Source: Bifidobacterium asteroides (GTDB lineage Bacteria > Actinomycetota > Actinomycetes > Actinomycetales > Bifidobacteriaceae). Taken from it: a stretch of 64,000 bases of DNA. Made by a program: the position numbers and the translations under genes. The DNA lies in NCBI RefSeq assembly GCF_009683175.1, contig NZ_WKKW01000005.1, positions 62,001-126,000 of the forward strand, given 5' to 3'. Shown in pieces: positions 36,161-44,225 of this stretch (its first letter is position 1; the number at the start of each line of letters is the position of its first letter). The notes under the pieces are model-generated. The model made no database searches, had not been told where the DNA came from, and saw only the letters and a list, made by a program, of their open reading frames with translations.

Positions 36161-36200
36161 CAGGCGGCCGCCGGTATGACGTCGGCGGCCGCCTGTATTT
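36161..36200. terminator. Bidirectional terminator between gldA and the PfkB kinase gene
   Basis: CAGGCGGCCGCCG, a 9-nt loop, CGGCGGCCGCCTG and TATTTTG: a perfect 13-bp stem. The two flanking genes converge on it. Confidence 0.75.
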
Positions 36201-36218
36201 TGACTGGTTTTGCGCTGG

Positions 36219-37187
36219 TCACCTTTGCAGGGAGGCGGCAGCCTTTCGTATGGCTTCCTCTTCAGGGCATGTGGCTGGACCTGGCTGTGTAGTGGAAAGG
36301 GCCCCTGCGCAGTTGGCCAGTGTCAGTGCCTCTTCGATGGGCAGGCCTTGGAATATGCCCGCACAGAGGACGCCCGAGTGTGCATCGCCGGCACCGTTGG
36401 TGTCTATGGCCTGGACCTGTGGGGTGGGAATGTACTTGATTTGCCTCGCATCCTTGGGCTGGCAGTACCAGGCACCACGGGCGCCGGTCCTGAGAACCAC
36501 CGGACTGTCCAATCTCAGCGAAAGCGAGCGGCAGAGGGATTCCAGCTCGGTTGTGTCGCCGGCTTCGGGTTGGCACCCCAGACGTTGCGCTAGGATTGGT
36601 CCCTCGCGTTCATTCAGAGACCAGATCGGATGCAATCCGTTGACCGTATCAAGCACATCCAGTGCAATATCGGCCACCATGGGTCCCAGGTCGAAGAGCA
36701 CAGGGAATCCTTCGCCTTGGTGTAAGTGTGCGAACCCGACCAGGCTTCGGGTGTTGTCCTTGTGGCAGAAGGAATACCCGCTCAGGTAGATCATATCGCC
36801 GGCAACCAAGTCCATGCTTTCGTAGGTTCCCTCCGGCACGCGGGTCTCTGCGCCCCTTGTCGATACGAAGGTGCGTTCCCCCGAGGGCTCGATCATGGCC
36901 ACTGAATAGCCGGTATCACAGTCGTCCAGCACAGGCCCTTGGGCGGGAACCTGAAGGGCGGCAAGGGCTCCACGGGCCATATCCGCCATCGGACCTGTGC
37001 CAATCGCCCCCATATAGGCTATCGGTGCCCCCATCTGCCTGGCTGCGTGGATCACGTTGTATCCGCCGCCGACCTTTATGGCGCTCCGTCTGGCGAATAT
37101 GTCCCCGCCACGTTCCGGAAGGTGGTCGATGTCCATGCTCAGGTCAATCACCACCTGACCCAGATGGAGGATCCTTGGCTCAGTCAT
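36219..37187 (-). CDS. PfkB-family carbohydrate or nucleoside kinase
   Basis: A 322-residue ribokinase-fold kinase. The N-terminal glycine motif KVGGGYNVIHAARQMG and the C-terminal catalytic motif DTNGAGDAHSG (with the base aspartate) are intact. A GYSVAMIEPSGERTF segment is typical of sugar or nucleoside kinases in the family. It starts 8 bp inside the end of the NCS1 permease gene and is the last gene of a three-gene operon with that permease and an ADP-ribosylglycohydrolase-like enzyme. That context points to phosphorylation of ribose or a nucleoside released or imported by its partners. Substrate not established. Confidence 0.83.
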   Translation of the reverse strand: MTEPRILHLGQVVIDLSMDIDHLPERGGDIFARRSAIKVGGGYNVIHAARQMGAPIAYMGAIGTGPMADMARGALAALQVPAQGPVLDDCDTGYSVAMIEPSGERTFVSTRGAETRVPEGTYESMDLVAGDMIYLSGYSFCHKDNTRSLVGFAHLHQGEGFPVLFDLGPMVADIALDVLDTVNGLHPIWSLNEREGPILAQRLGCQPEAGDTTELESLCRSLSLRLDSPVVLRTGARGAWYCQPKDARQIKYIPTPQVQAIDTNGAGDAHSGVLCAGIFQGLPIEEALTLANCAGALSTTQPGPATCPEEEAIRKAAASLQR

Positions 37188-38646
37188 TGCCGCTGCCCCT
37201 CACCGCCACGGAATCCCTGGAGAGGAGGTGCAAAATGGCGTAGAGGATTCCTCCCAGGAGAAGGGATACCAGCCACGCCAGGCCGTTCCTTCCCAGGAAG
37301 CTGCCGGCCAGCGGTCCTGAGAACCAGACCTCGTTCTTGGAGACCTGGGCCGTCACGAACAGGAAGCCGACGACTATCCCCACCAGCCAGCTGATCATGG
37401 CCGGGAGGTTGACTCCGTGCCAGTACCAGTAGGGGGAATCGGCTTGAAGGTTCAGAAGGCCGTCCGAATCATAACGCTTGCGGAAGATCATATCTGACAG
37501 GAAAATGCCTGCCCAGGTGCTCAGCGGCACTGCCAAGAGGGAGATGAAGGTGACGAAGGGGCCGTAGAACCCGTCGGAACCCAGCGTGAAGTAGAGGGCT
37601 CCGCAGGTGGTCACCACCACATCGACGACGACCGCATAGACGCGGGGGATTCTGATGCCCAGGGTGATGGTGGTCAGGCCGGCCGAATATACGGAAAGGT
37701 TGTTCGACATGAGCAGTCCGGCGAATGCGGCAATTAGATAGGGGATCGAGACCCATGCAGGTAGGGCGCTTCGAACCGCGGCGACCGGATCAGCGGCGGA
37801 GGCAATGGTGGAGTTGCCTGCTGTCAGGACCGATCCCAGGCCGATGACCACAACTAAGGGGATGCCGGCGCCTGCCGCTGCGGTCAGGATCAGAGAGCCG
37901 GATTTCACCGAGGTCTTCTGGTAGCGGGCCATGTCTGCACCGGAGTTGACCCAGCCAATGCCAGTTCCTGCGGCTATGGTGCCCACGCCGATCAGAAAGG
38001 CGCTGGCTGAGCCGGGAGCATTGCCAATGAAGGAGGACCAGTCGACGGTCGTCGCCAGATAGATGGCCACCAGGAGGGTGAGGGCGCCGAATATCCAAGT
38101 GGCCCACTTCTGCACGGTCAGAATGAAGGCGTGACCAGCGGCCGAGACCACCACGGTCAGGGCCACAAAGAGGGCAATGCAGACGAAGGTCAGGAAGGGA
38201 GAGCGCTTGGCATCGGCTGAAGTACCGAAGATGATGGCGACCAGGGATAGCAGTGCAAAAGCGCCGGTCATCGTGTTCACCGTCTCCCAGCCCAGTCTGG
38301 ACAGAAGGGCAACCAGGGTGGGGCCTGCATTGCCTCTGACGCCGAAAATGGCCCTGGACAGGGTCAGCGTGGGGGCACCGCCTCTTCTGCCGGCTATGGA
38401 GATGATGCCGACCAGGGCGAAGGATCCGAAGGCCCCGATGGTCGTGGCGAGCACGGCCTGCCAGAGGTTGAGGCCCTGGGCGATCAGTGTAGCTCCCAGA
38501 GGGATTCCCAGGATCGAGATGTTGGCGGCGAACCAGACCCAGAAGAGCTGACCGGGCGACCCGTTCCTCTGGTCCTCGGGCACAGGCTCGATGCCCCTTT
38601 GCTCAACCCTGGAGAGGATGGTGCCCTCTTTTGGTGCAGTTGACAT
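37180..38646 (-). CDS. NCS1-family purine/pyrimidine/nucleoside permease
   Basis: A 488-residue transporter with about 12 hydrophobic segments. The NCS1 (CodB) pattern includes the N-terminal LFWVWFAANISILGIPLGATL, a first-helix motif typical of cytosine and allantoin permeases, and conserved GWVNSGADMARYQ and IFLSDM(I)F segments. It imports a base, nucleoside or related solute with protons or sodium. The ATG at 38646 is chosen because AAAGGAG lies 8 nt upstream. The stop overlaps the start of the PfkB gene by 8 bp. Confidence 0.86.
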   Translation of the reverse strand: MSTAPKEGTILSRVEQRGIEPVPEDQRNGSPGQLFWVWFAANISILGIPLGATLIAQGLNLWQAVLATTIGAFGSFALVGIISIAGRRGGAPTLTLSRAIFGVRGNAGPTLVALLSRLGWETVNTMTGAFALLSLVAIIFGTSADAKRSPFLTFVCIALFVALTVVVSAAGHAFILTVQKWATWIFGALTLLVAIYLATTVDWSSFIGNAPGSASAFLIGVGTIAAGTGIGWVNSGADMARYQKTSVKSGSLILTAAAGAGIPLVVVIGLGSVLTAGNSTIASAADPVAAVRSALPAWVSIPYLIAAFAGLLMSNNLSVYSAGLTTITLGIRIPRVYAVVVDVVVTTCGALYFTLGSDGFYGPFVTFISLLAVPLSTWAGIFLSDMIFRKRYDSDGLLNLQADSPYWYWHGVNLPAMISWLVGIVVGFLFVTAQVSKNEVWFSGPLAGSFLGRNGLAWLVSLLLGGILYAILHLLSRDSVAVRGSGND

Positions 38647-38747
38647 GGATTGTCTCCTTTGACTCACGATGTACTGGATGTAGCGAGGATTGCCTGGACT
38701 CTATATTTTCGTATTCCCGGCTGATTCAGTCTTATCAGTTTTACGCT

Positions 38748-39746
38748 TTACTGCCTTAGGGCAATCAGGCCTCGGGCTGTCTGCTGCAGGTCGAGGTGGG
38801 ATACCGAAGCCACCTGGGAGCAGAGTGCAGAGTCGAAGACCTCGGGGCCGGTGCACGCGCCGGTCATTGCTCCGGTCATTGCGGCGATGGTGTCCGTATC
38901 ACCACCAAGGTTGACCGCAGTGAACAGAGCCGATTGGGGATCGTCGGCAAACCTCCAGGTCAGGGCGAAGGCGGCTGCCACGGACTCATTGGACTCGACC
39001 GAGGTTCCGCAGTCTTCAATGAGGTGGCGTTCGAAATCGTCCTCATCGCTGAATTCCTCAGACAGTCGTATTGCCTGGCGGGCACGTGCGGGGACCGACG
39101 CCTTGGGAGTCCAGGCCCCGGGGGTCTCTATGGCTGGCACCAGGCGTAGGGATTCATTCAGTGCCTGGCGAACGGTCATTCCCTCAACTCCCAGACTGAC
39201 TGTCGTAGCGATCAGCGCGGCACTTTGAAAGCCTGCGACCGTGTCGTGGGTGACCTGGCAGGACTCGTAGATGCGATTGGCGAGCCTCCTGGTGTCCTTG
39301 GGCCTGTTGGCTATCCCTACCGGGGTGACTCGCATGGCGGCCCCGTTGGTGGTGCCGGTCCTTCCCGTGGTCATGATGTCTGCGCCCTGGCGAACCTGTT
39401 CCAGGGCCAGCTTGGTGGAGGGCCCGAGCAAGTCCAGCGATCCGCGCGACTTCATATCGTCCTCCCAGGCCAGAAGGCGCTTGGCGAATTCCTTTGGATC
39501 GATGTGTCCCTTGCCATCGATGATTAGTTCCGCCACGATCAGCGCCTGCTCGGTGTCATCGGTCACAGCCCCCGCAGGCATACCGGGAGCTATCGGCTGA
39601 TCCGCAATGGCATCACGAAGGGTGTCGACTCTGCCGTAGGCCTCATGGATGGCTGCTGGACTCATGCTCTGCGTGGGCATGCCCAGCGCGTCCCCCAAGG
39701 ACAGCCCGGTAAGCGCGCCAAGTGCGCCCTTTTCAGTTCTGGTCAT
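38748..39746 (-). CDS. ADP-ribosylglycohydrolase-family protein
   Basis: A 332-residue all-helical hydrolase. The metal motifs of the family are all present: GLSLGDALGMPT near the start, AVTDDTEQALIVAE and NLGGDTDTIAAMTGAMTGA at the C-terminus. The family removes ADP-ribose from proteins or cleaves related N-glycosidic bonds, and some bacterial members act as nucleoside hydrolases. I start it at the ATG at 39746, with GGAGG about 11 nt upstream. It leads the operon with the NCS1 permease about 100 bp later and the PfkB kinase. Confidence 0.85.
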   Translation of the reverse strand: MTRTEKGALGALTGLSLGDALGMPTQSMSPAAIHEAYGRVDTLRDAIADQPIAPGMPAGAVTDDTEQALIVAELIIDGKGHIDPKEFAKRLLAWEDDMKSRGSLDLLGPSTKLALEQVRQGADIMTTGRTGTTNGAAMRVTPVGIANRPKDTRRLANRIYESCQVTHDTVAGFQSAALIATTVSLGVEGMTVRQALNESLRLVPAIETPGAWTPKASVPARARQAIRLSEEFSDEDDFERHLIEDCGTSVESNESVAAAFALTWRFADDPQSALFTAVNLGGDTDTIAAMTGAMTGACTGPEVFDSALCSQVASVSHLDLQQTARGLIALRQ

Positions 39747-40120
39747 TGTTGTGTAGGCCTCCGGAGTCGTTGCGATGAGCCCATGATCTGTTTGCAGATA
39801 GACTGCGACATTTTTAATCAGAATAATTGTAAGGCCCTTGGAGGTTTGTCGGCACAAAGGTTGTGGCAGGCATGATTCACAATGAAGAATGGGAGTCTGA
39901 GCGAGCTCTACCCTGTTAGGTGGGAGATAAAAACAATGCTGGTTAGTCGAGGTTAAAGTTTTGATCGAGGTGTGGGTTCTATAGATTGCCGACAGTGATT
40001 GGCGAAGATTATCCCTTGATGCCGTAACGGAGTTTGTCAGGGTGTCCTACTCTGGGCTTCGGCATGGGTCAGCATCCGGATATGAAAAAGAATCCCGAGG
40101 TGACCTCGGGATTCCATCTG
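39747..40120. other. Intergenic region upstream of the ADP-ribosylglycohydrolase gene
   Basis: About 370 bp, A+T richer than average, holding the promoter of the minus-strand operon and, at its right end, the tRNA-Ala terminator (40084-40114). I see no gene and no clear operator. Confidence 0.45.
40084..40114 (-). terminator. Intrinsic terminator of tRNA-Ala
   Basis: GAATCCCGAGG - TGA - CCTCGGGATTC, a perfect 11-bp stem. On the minus strand it is followed by TTTTT. It sits 6 bp from the tRNA 3' end. Confidence 0.88.
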
Positions 40121-40193
40121 TGGAGCTAGGGGGATTCGAACCCCCGACCTTCTCCATGCCATGGAGACGCGCTACCAGCTGCGCCATAGCCCC
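40121..40193 (-). tRNA. tRNA-Ala (GGC anticodon)
   Basis: A 73-nt cloverleaf. On the minus strand the acceptor GGGGCTA pairs with TAGCTCC, discriminator A. The anticodon loop ATGGCAT sits on a TCTCC/GGAGA stem, with the GGC anticodon complementary to 40158-40160. The T loop TTCGAAT is intact. It reads GCC. CCA is not encoded. Confidence 0.93.
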
Positions 40194-40223
40194 GTGCTTG
40201 CCTTGCTTGGTGAAGCCTTGCTT

Positions 40224-40253
40224 ATAGTACACCGAGATTGGCGAATGGAGCAA
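40224..40253 (-). promoter_or_regulatory. Promoter candidate of tRNA-Ala
   Basis: On the minus strand, TTGCTC (complement of 40248-40253) and TACTAT (complement of 40224-40229) lie 18 bp apart, about 30 bp before the tRNA. Confidence 0.45.
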
Positions 40254-40406
40254 CTCAGTGTGTTGCCCCGGAATTGCAGGGATTGTGAGCTAATTGATGG
40301 ATTTTATCCTCGAATGGTCTTGAGTCATTCCCGAGCTTGCAAGTGCGCTAGCATGATGAACAAGGGGCGACCAAGGGGGTCGGCAGCAACGGAAAGGCGG
40401 CGGACC

Positions 40407-41432
40407 ATGACCGGCAAAAGCGATGTCGAAGTACGGGCTGAAAAGCGGAACGGGAACCATCCTGGGGACCAGCTCATCATCAACTGCCTGCCCTTGGACC
40501 AGAGCGAACGACAGGAATTCCTCCAGGCGGCTCCAGGCGTTCATCAGGAGTTCATTGTCGACACGGACATGCGGCAGAGCATGCATTGGCTCATCGATGT
40601 CCCTCAATCCCTCCGATCGGAGGCCACGATCATTTTGGGTAATCCGCCGGCCGAGCAGGTGGTTGCCTGCCGTAACCTGGTCTGGCTGCAGACCAGCAGC
40701 GCGGGTGTGGATGCCTACCTGAAACCGGGGGTTCTGCCCAAGGATGCCATGCTGACCAGCGCCTCCGGCGCCTACGGGCAGTCGGTCTCCGAGCACATGT
40801 TTGCCATGATGTGGGCCCTGATGAAGGACCTTCCTGGTTACCGGGACAATCAACGCATGGGCCGTTGGGAACCTCGCGGGGCTGTCCTTTCACCGCGCGG
40901 TTGCCAGATCCTGGTCTTGGGCACGGGGGATATCGGAGCCTCCTTCGCCCGTCTGGCCAAGGCTGTAGGCGCTCGGACCATCGGTATCAGGCGGCATCCC
41001 GACCAGCCGGTGGAGGGGTTCGACCGTCTGGCTGGTTTTGACGATCTGGATGCCCTGCTGCCTGAGATGGATGTAGTGGCTCTGGCCCTGCCTTCAACGC
41101 CGCAGACCAGACATATCATCGACGGCCATCGTCTTGCATTGATGAAGTCCACCGCCGTGCTGATCAACGCGGGCAGGGGAGATGCGGTGGACTGCATGGC
41201 TCTGGCCCAAGCCCTGGATAAGGATGGCATTTTCGGTGCAGGGCTGGATGTGACCGAACCGGAACCTCTGCCTGAAAACCACCCACTCTGGAGGCAACCA
41301 CGCTGCCTGCTCACCCCGCATGTAGCCGGGGGAGCCTACCTGCCCTCCAACATGGACAAGGTTCGGGAAATCTGCCTGGATAACCTTCATCGATTCATGG
41401 ATGGCAGGCCCCTGCGCAACCGGATGAGGTGA
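40407..41432 (+). CDS. D-isomer specific 2-hydroxyacid dehydrogenase
   Basis: A 341-residue NAD(P)-dependent dehydrogenase. The Rossmann motif is VLGTGDIGASFARLA. The catalytic arginine is in LINAGRGDAVD, the glutamate in LDVTEPEPLP and the histidine in LTPHVAGG. The N-terminal part is diverged, so the substrate, perhaps a keto- or hydroxyacid, is unknown. The frame is open further upstream, but it would run through the tRNA-Ala gene; the ATG at 40407 has GGAAAGG 9 nt upstream. Its stop overlaps the next start (GTGA). Confidence 0.87.
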   Translation: MTGKSDVEVRAEKRNGNHPGDQLIINCLPLDQSERQEFLQAAPGVHQEFIVDTDMRQSMHWLIDVPQSLRSEATIILGNPPAEQVVACRNLVWLQTSSAGVDAYLKPGVLPKDAMLTSASGAYGQSVSEHMFAMMWALMKDLPGYRDNQRMGRWEPRGAVLSPRGCQILVLGTGDIGASFARLAKAVGARTIGIRRHPDQPVEGFDRLAGFDDLDALLPEMDVVALALPSTPQTRHIIDGHRLALMKSTAVLINAGRGDAVDCMALAQALDKDGIFGAGLDVTEPEPLPENHPLWRQPRCLLTPHVAGGAYLPSNMDKVREICLDNLHRFMDGRPLRNRMR

Positions 41433-42253
41433 CCACTGTGCCTACAGAGCGAAACCGCAGCGGCCGCCGTCATCGGCGGACAATGGTTCTGCGGTGGGCG
41501 GCTGTCCTGCTGGCGCTCGCATTGATTGTGGCGGGCTCCTTGGCCCTGGCTGGCAGGCTGGTGGGCATCGGGCCTGCTCGCCATTCAGACAATCAAAACT
41601 CCTCCGCAAACGGCCCCAGGACCGCTTCTCACGGCCCGCCCGGGTATTCTCCAGAGCAGACCGCGGCCCATTCGCCTCTGACCTCGCCTGTGGACTACAA
41701 CCATGACGGCGTGGATGACTACACGGCCATGGTACGTGGAGCCCATCAGGAGGCCCGCCGCCATCCTCATTATGACAGTGGCTACTACCAGGGCGGCTAT
41801 CCTCCCGATGATCGCGGCGCCTGCACCGACGAGATCTGGAGGGCCTTCCGGCAGGCCGGCTACGACTTGAAAGCCATGGTCGACGCCGACATCGCCTCGT
41901 CTCCTGGGGCCTACGCCGGAGTGATCAACAGCCCGGATCCGAACATCGACTTCAGGCGGACCAACGTCCTCGGTGTATTCCTGTCCCGGCATGCCCAGCG
42001 TCTGACCAACGACACTGCGGCCACCGACCAGTGGCAGCAGGGCGACATCGTCATCTTCGACACCTCCTGGCACATCGGCATGGCCTCCGATAGAAGGGAC
42101 AGCCGGGGCATTCCCCTGCTTCTGCACAACATGGGCCAGCGCGACAGGGAGAACGACTACCTGGGCTCGTCGGGCCACCGTCCCATCACCGGTCATTTTC
42201 GCTTCGACGCTTCCAAAATCCAACCCGCCGTCCTGCGGCCATGGCGGGGATGA
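41429..42253 (+). CDS. DUF1287-like secreted or membrane-anchored protein
   Basis: A 274-residue protein with a basic N-terminus (RRHRRTM) followed by one membrane segment near residues 22-42, acting as anchor or signal. The exported domain contains GRDRGACTDEIWRAF-like residues (DDRGACTDEIWRAF) and GDIVIFDTSWHIGMASD, the Cys and His blocks typical of DUF1287, an NlpC/YiiX-type papain-like fold; the catalytic role is inferred. It is probably a cell-wall hydrolase or transpeptidase-like enzyme. The start is a GTG overlapping the stop of the dehydrogenase gene. Confidence 0.72.
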   Translation: MTTVPTERNRSGRRHRRTMVLRWAAVLLALALIVAGSLALAGRLVGIGPARHSDNQNSSANGPRTASHGPPGYSPEQTAAHSPLTSPVDYNHDGVDDYTAMVRGAHQEARRHPHYDSGYYQGGYPPDDRGACTDEIWRAFRQAGYDLKAMVDADIASSPGAYAGVINSPDPNIDFRRTNVLGVFLSRHAQRLTNDTAATDQWQQGDIVIFDTSWHIGMASDRRDSRGIPLLLHNMGQRDRENDYLGSSGHRPITGHFRFDASKIQPAVLRPWRG

Positions 42254-42353
42254 CCGGGGACTACCCTGCGGAATTGAACACGGCGACAACTGGTTATCTG
42301 CTACTATCGGTTCGGCCAGAAACGTCGGCCAGGTTTGAGCACGAGAGGCGGTG

Positions 42354-43310
42354 ATGGCGATGATGAGAGTATTCAGCACCATGAACGGGCAGATCGAGCA
42401 GATCGGCAAGGCTTCCAAGGGCTCATGGATATGCTTATCGGCGCCCACCGATGTCGAGCTGGCCAACGTTTCGCAGACCACGGGCATAGACCTGGCTGAC
42501 CTGCGTGCCCCCCTGGACGATGAGGAGCGCTCGCGTGTGGACGTGGAGGACGAGTACACCATGGTCATCGTCGACATTCCCCGGGCCGAGGAGCGCGACG
42601 GCCGGGACTACTACGAGACCATCCCCCTGTCCATCATCGTCACCGAGGATCTGATCGTCACCGTCTGCATGCAGGACACCGTCCTGCTCCACCCCTTCAT
42701 GGAGGGCACCATCCGGGGTTTCAACACCTTCATGAAGTCCCGCTTCATCCTGCAGATCCTCTACCGCAACGCCACCCTCTACCTGCGATACCTGCGCATC
42801 ATCGACCGCGAGTCGGACCGGCTGGAGCTCAAGCTGCGCCACTCCATGCAGAACCGAGAGATCCTCATGCTGCTGGAGCTCAACAAGACCTTGGTCTATT
42901 TCGCCACCAGCCTCAAGTCCAACGAGATCGTCCTCGAGAAGCTGACCGGCCTGGAGCGGATCAAGCGCTACCCGGACGATGAGGACCTTCTGGGCGATGT
43001 GATCACGGAGAACAAGCAGGCCATCGAGATGGCCAACATCTACTCAAGCGTGCTTTCGAACATGACCGACGCCTTCGCATCCATCGTCTCCAACAACGTC
43101 AACAACGTCATGAGAATCTTCACCATCATCTCCATCAGCCTGTCGGTGCCTACGCTGATCTTCTCCATGTATGGCATGAACTTCAACCAGGGTATGTTCG
43201 GTATGCCCTTTACCGACAAGCCCTGGGGTTTTGCGGTCGTGGTGATTCTTTCGGGCCTGGTGACCGCCTTGGTAACCTGGTTCCTGACACGTTCGAAAAT
43301 GTTCAAGTAG
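42354..43310 (+). CDS. CorA-family divalent cation transporter
   Basis: A 318-residue membrane protein. A long cytoplasmic N-terminal domain with the helical stalk (residues 120-245) precedes two C-terminal membrane helices. The diagnostic G-M-N is in SMYGMNFNQG at the end of helix 1. It carries Mg2+ or other divalent ions. GAGAGG lies 5 nt before the ATG at 42354; a GTG one codon earlier is also possible. The gene stands alone, 9 bp before the lipoprotein gene. Confidence 0.9.
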   Translation: MAMMRVFSTMNGQIEQIGKASKGSWICLSAPTDVELANVSQTTGIDLADLRAPLDDEERSRVDVEDEYTMVIVDIPRAEERDGRDYYETIPLSIIVTEDLIVTVCMQDTVLLHPFMEGTIRGFNTFMKSRFILQILYRNATLYLRYLRIIDRESDRLELKLRHSMQNREILMLLELNKTLVYFATSLKSNEIVLEKLTGLERIKRYPDDEDLLGDVITENKQAIEMANIYSSVLSNMTDAFASIVSNNVNNVMRIFTIISISLSVPTLIFSMYGMNFNQGMFGMPFTDKPWGFAVVVILSGLVTALVTWFLTRSKMFK

Positions 43311-43319
43311 GGATCGATC

Positions 43320-44150
43320 ATGTTTGCACGCAGGATTGCGGCGGCTCTGATGGCACTGGTTCTGGCGGTGCCCCTGAGCGGGTGCGGATCTCAGGAGGAT
43401 TCCTACCGTGCGGGTTCCATCGGGCCCAAGATCAGCGTGGGCATCTCTTTCGACCAGCCCGGGCTTGGATTCGCCCAGTCCGGTCAGTACCGGGGACTGG
43501 ATGTGGACGTGGCCCAGTATGTGGTCCACGAGCTTGGATACGCCGAGTCGCAGATCGTTTTCCGCCAGGTGAAGCCTGCGAACCGCGAGCGCATGCTCGA
43601 ACAGGGCCAGGTGGACATGGTTGTGGCCGGCTACTCCATCACCCAGGAGCGGCAGAAGCTGGTGGATTTCGCCGGGCCCTATCTGGCTACCGGACAGGAT
43701 TTGCTGGTTCGCCGCACCCAGAACGACATCGCCGGAGTGAAGGATCTGGCCCAAAAACGGGTCTGCGTGGCAGCGGGATCCACCTCCGGAGCACTGGTGC
43801 GCTCGCTAGCCCCACAGGCTCAGGTCCAGGAGCGGGACGAGTTTCCCGAGTGCATCACGGCCCTGCTCAGCGGGGATACGGATGCCGCCAGCGGCGATGA
43901 CTTCGCCCTGGCTGGACTGGCTCATGTTCGCGGCGGTGGCCAGTTGCGCCTGGTCGGCAACCCCTTCTCCCATGAGCGGTATGGCATAGGCGTGCCCCGC
44001 GGGGATCCGGAGCTGGTGGGCGTCATCGACCAGGCCCTGAAGAGGATGATGCGGGACGGATCCTTCAAGGCCGCCCTGGGCCGGGCTTCCCGCTCAATCG
44101 GCTTCTCCATCGATGCCGCCGCCCGCACCCTGCACCCCGGCGACCACTGA
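43320..44150 (+). CDS. Amino-acid-type ABC substrate-binding lipoprotein (lone)
   Basis: A 276-residue lipoprotein. The signal peptide is followed by lipobox L-S-G-C with the lipidated cysteine at 22. Family-3 solute-binding features are clear: ISVGISFDQPGLGF, YRGLDVDVAQYV, VDMVVAGYSITQERQKLVDFAGPYL and KDLAQKRVCVAAGSTS. It probably binds a polar amino acid such as glutamine. No permease or ATPase gene is adjacent, so it either serves a distant transporter or acts as a sensor. It begins 10 bp after the CorA-like stop. Confidence 0.85.
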   Translation: MFARRIAAALMALVLAVPLSGCGSQEDSYRAGSIGPKISVGISFDQPGLGFAQSGQYRGLDVDVAQYVVHELGYAESQIVFRQVKPANRERMLEQGQVDMVVAGYSITQERQKLVDFAGPYLATGQDLLVRRTQNDIAGVKDLAQKRVCVAAGSTSGALVRSLAPQAQVQERDEFPECITALLSGDTDAASGDDFALAGLAHVRGGGQLRLVGNPFSHERYGIGVPRGDPELVGVIDQALKRMMRDGSFKAALGRASRSIGFSIDAAARTLHPGDH

Positions 44151-44225
44151 GCACGGCTCCCGTAAGGACGACGGATGCTGGACATCGGCCCGGCCGTGTC
44201 CATGTGAATGGCGATAATTCACCAT

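Noticed and set aside
40161-40406. Upstream in-frame extension of the 2-hydroxyacid dehydrogenase gene
   Set aside because: It would run through the tRNA-Ala gene and has no family support; a good ribosome site marks 40407.
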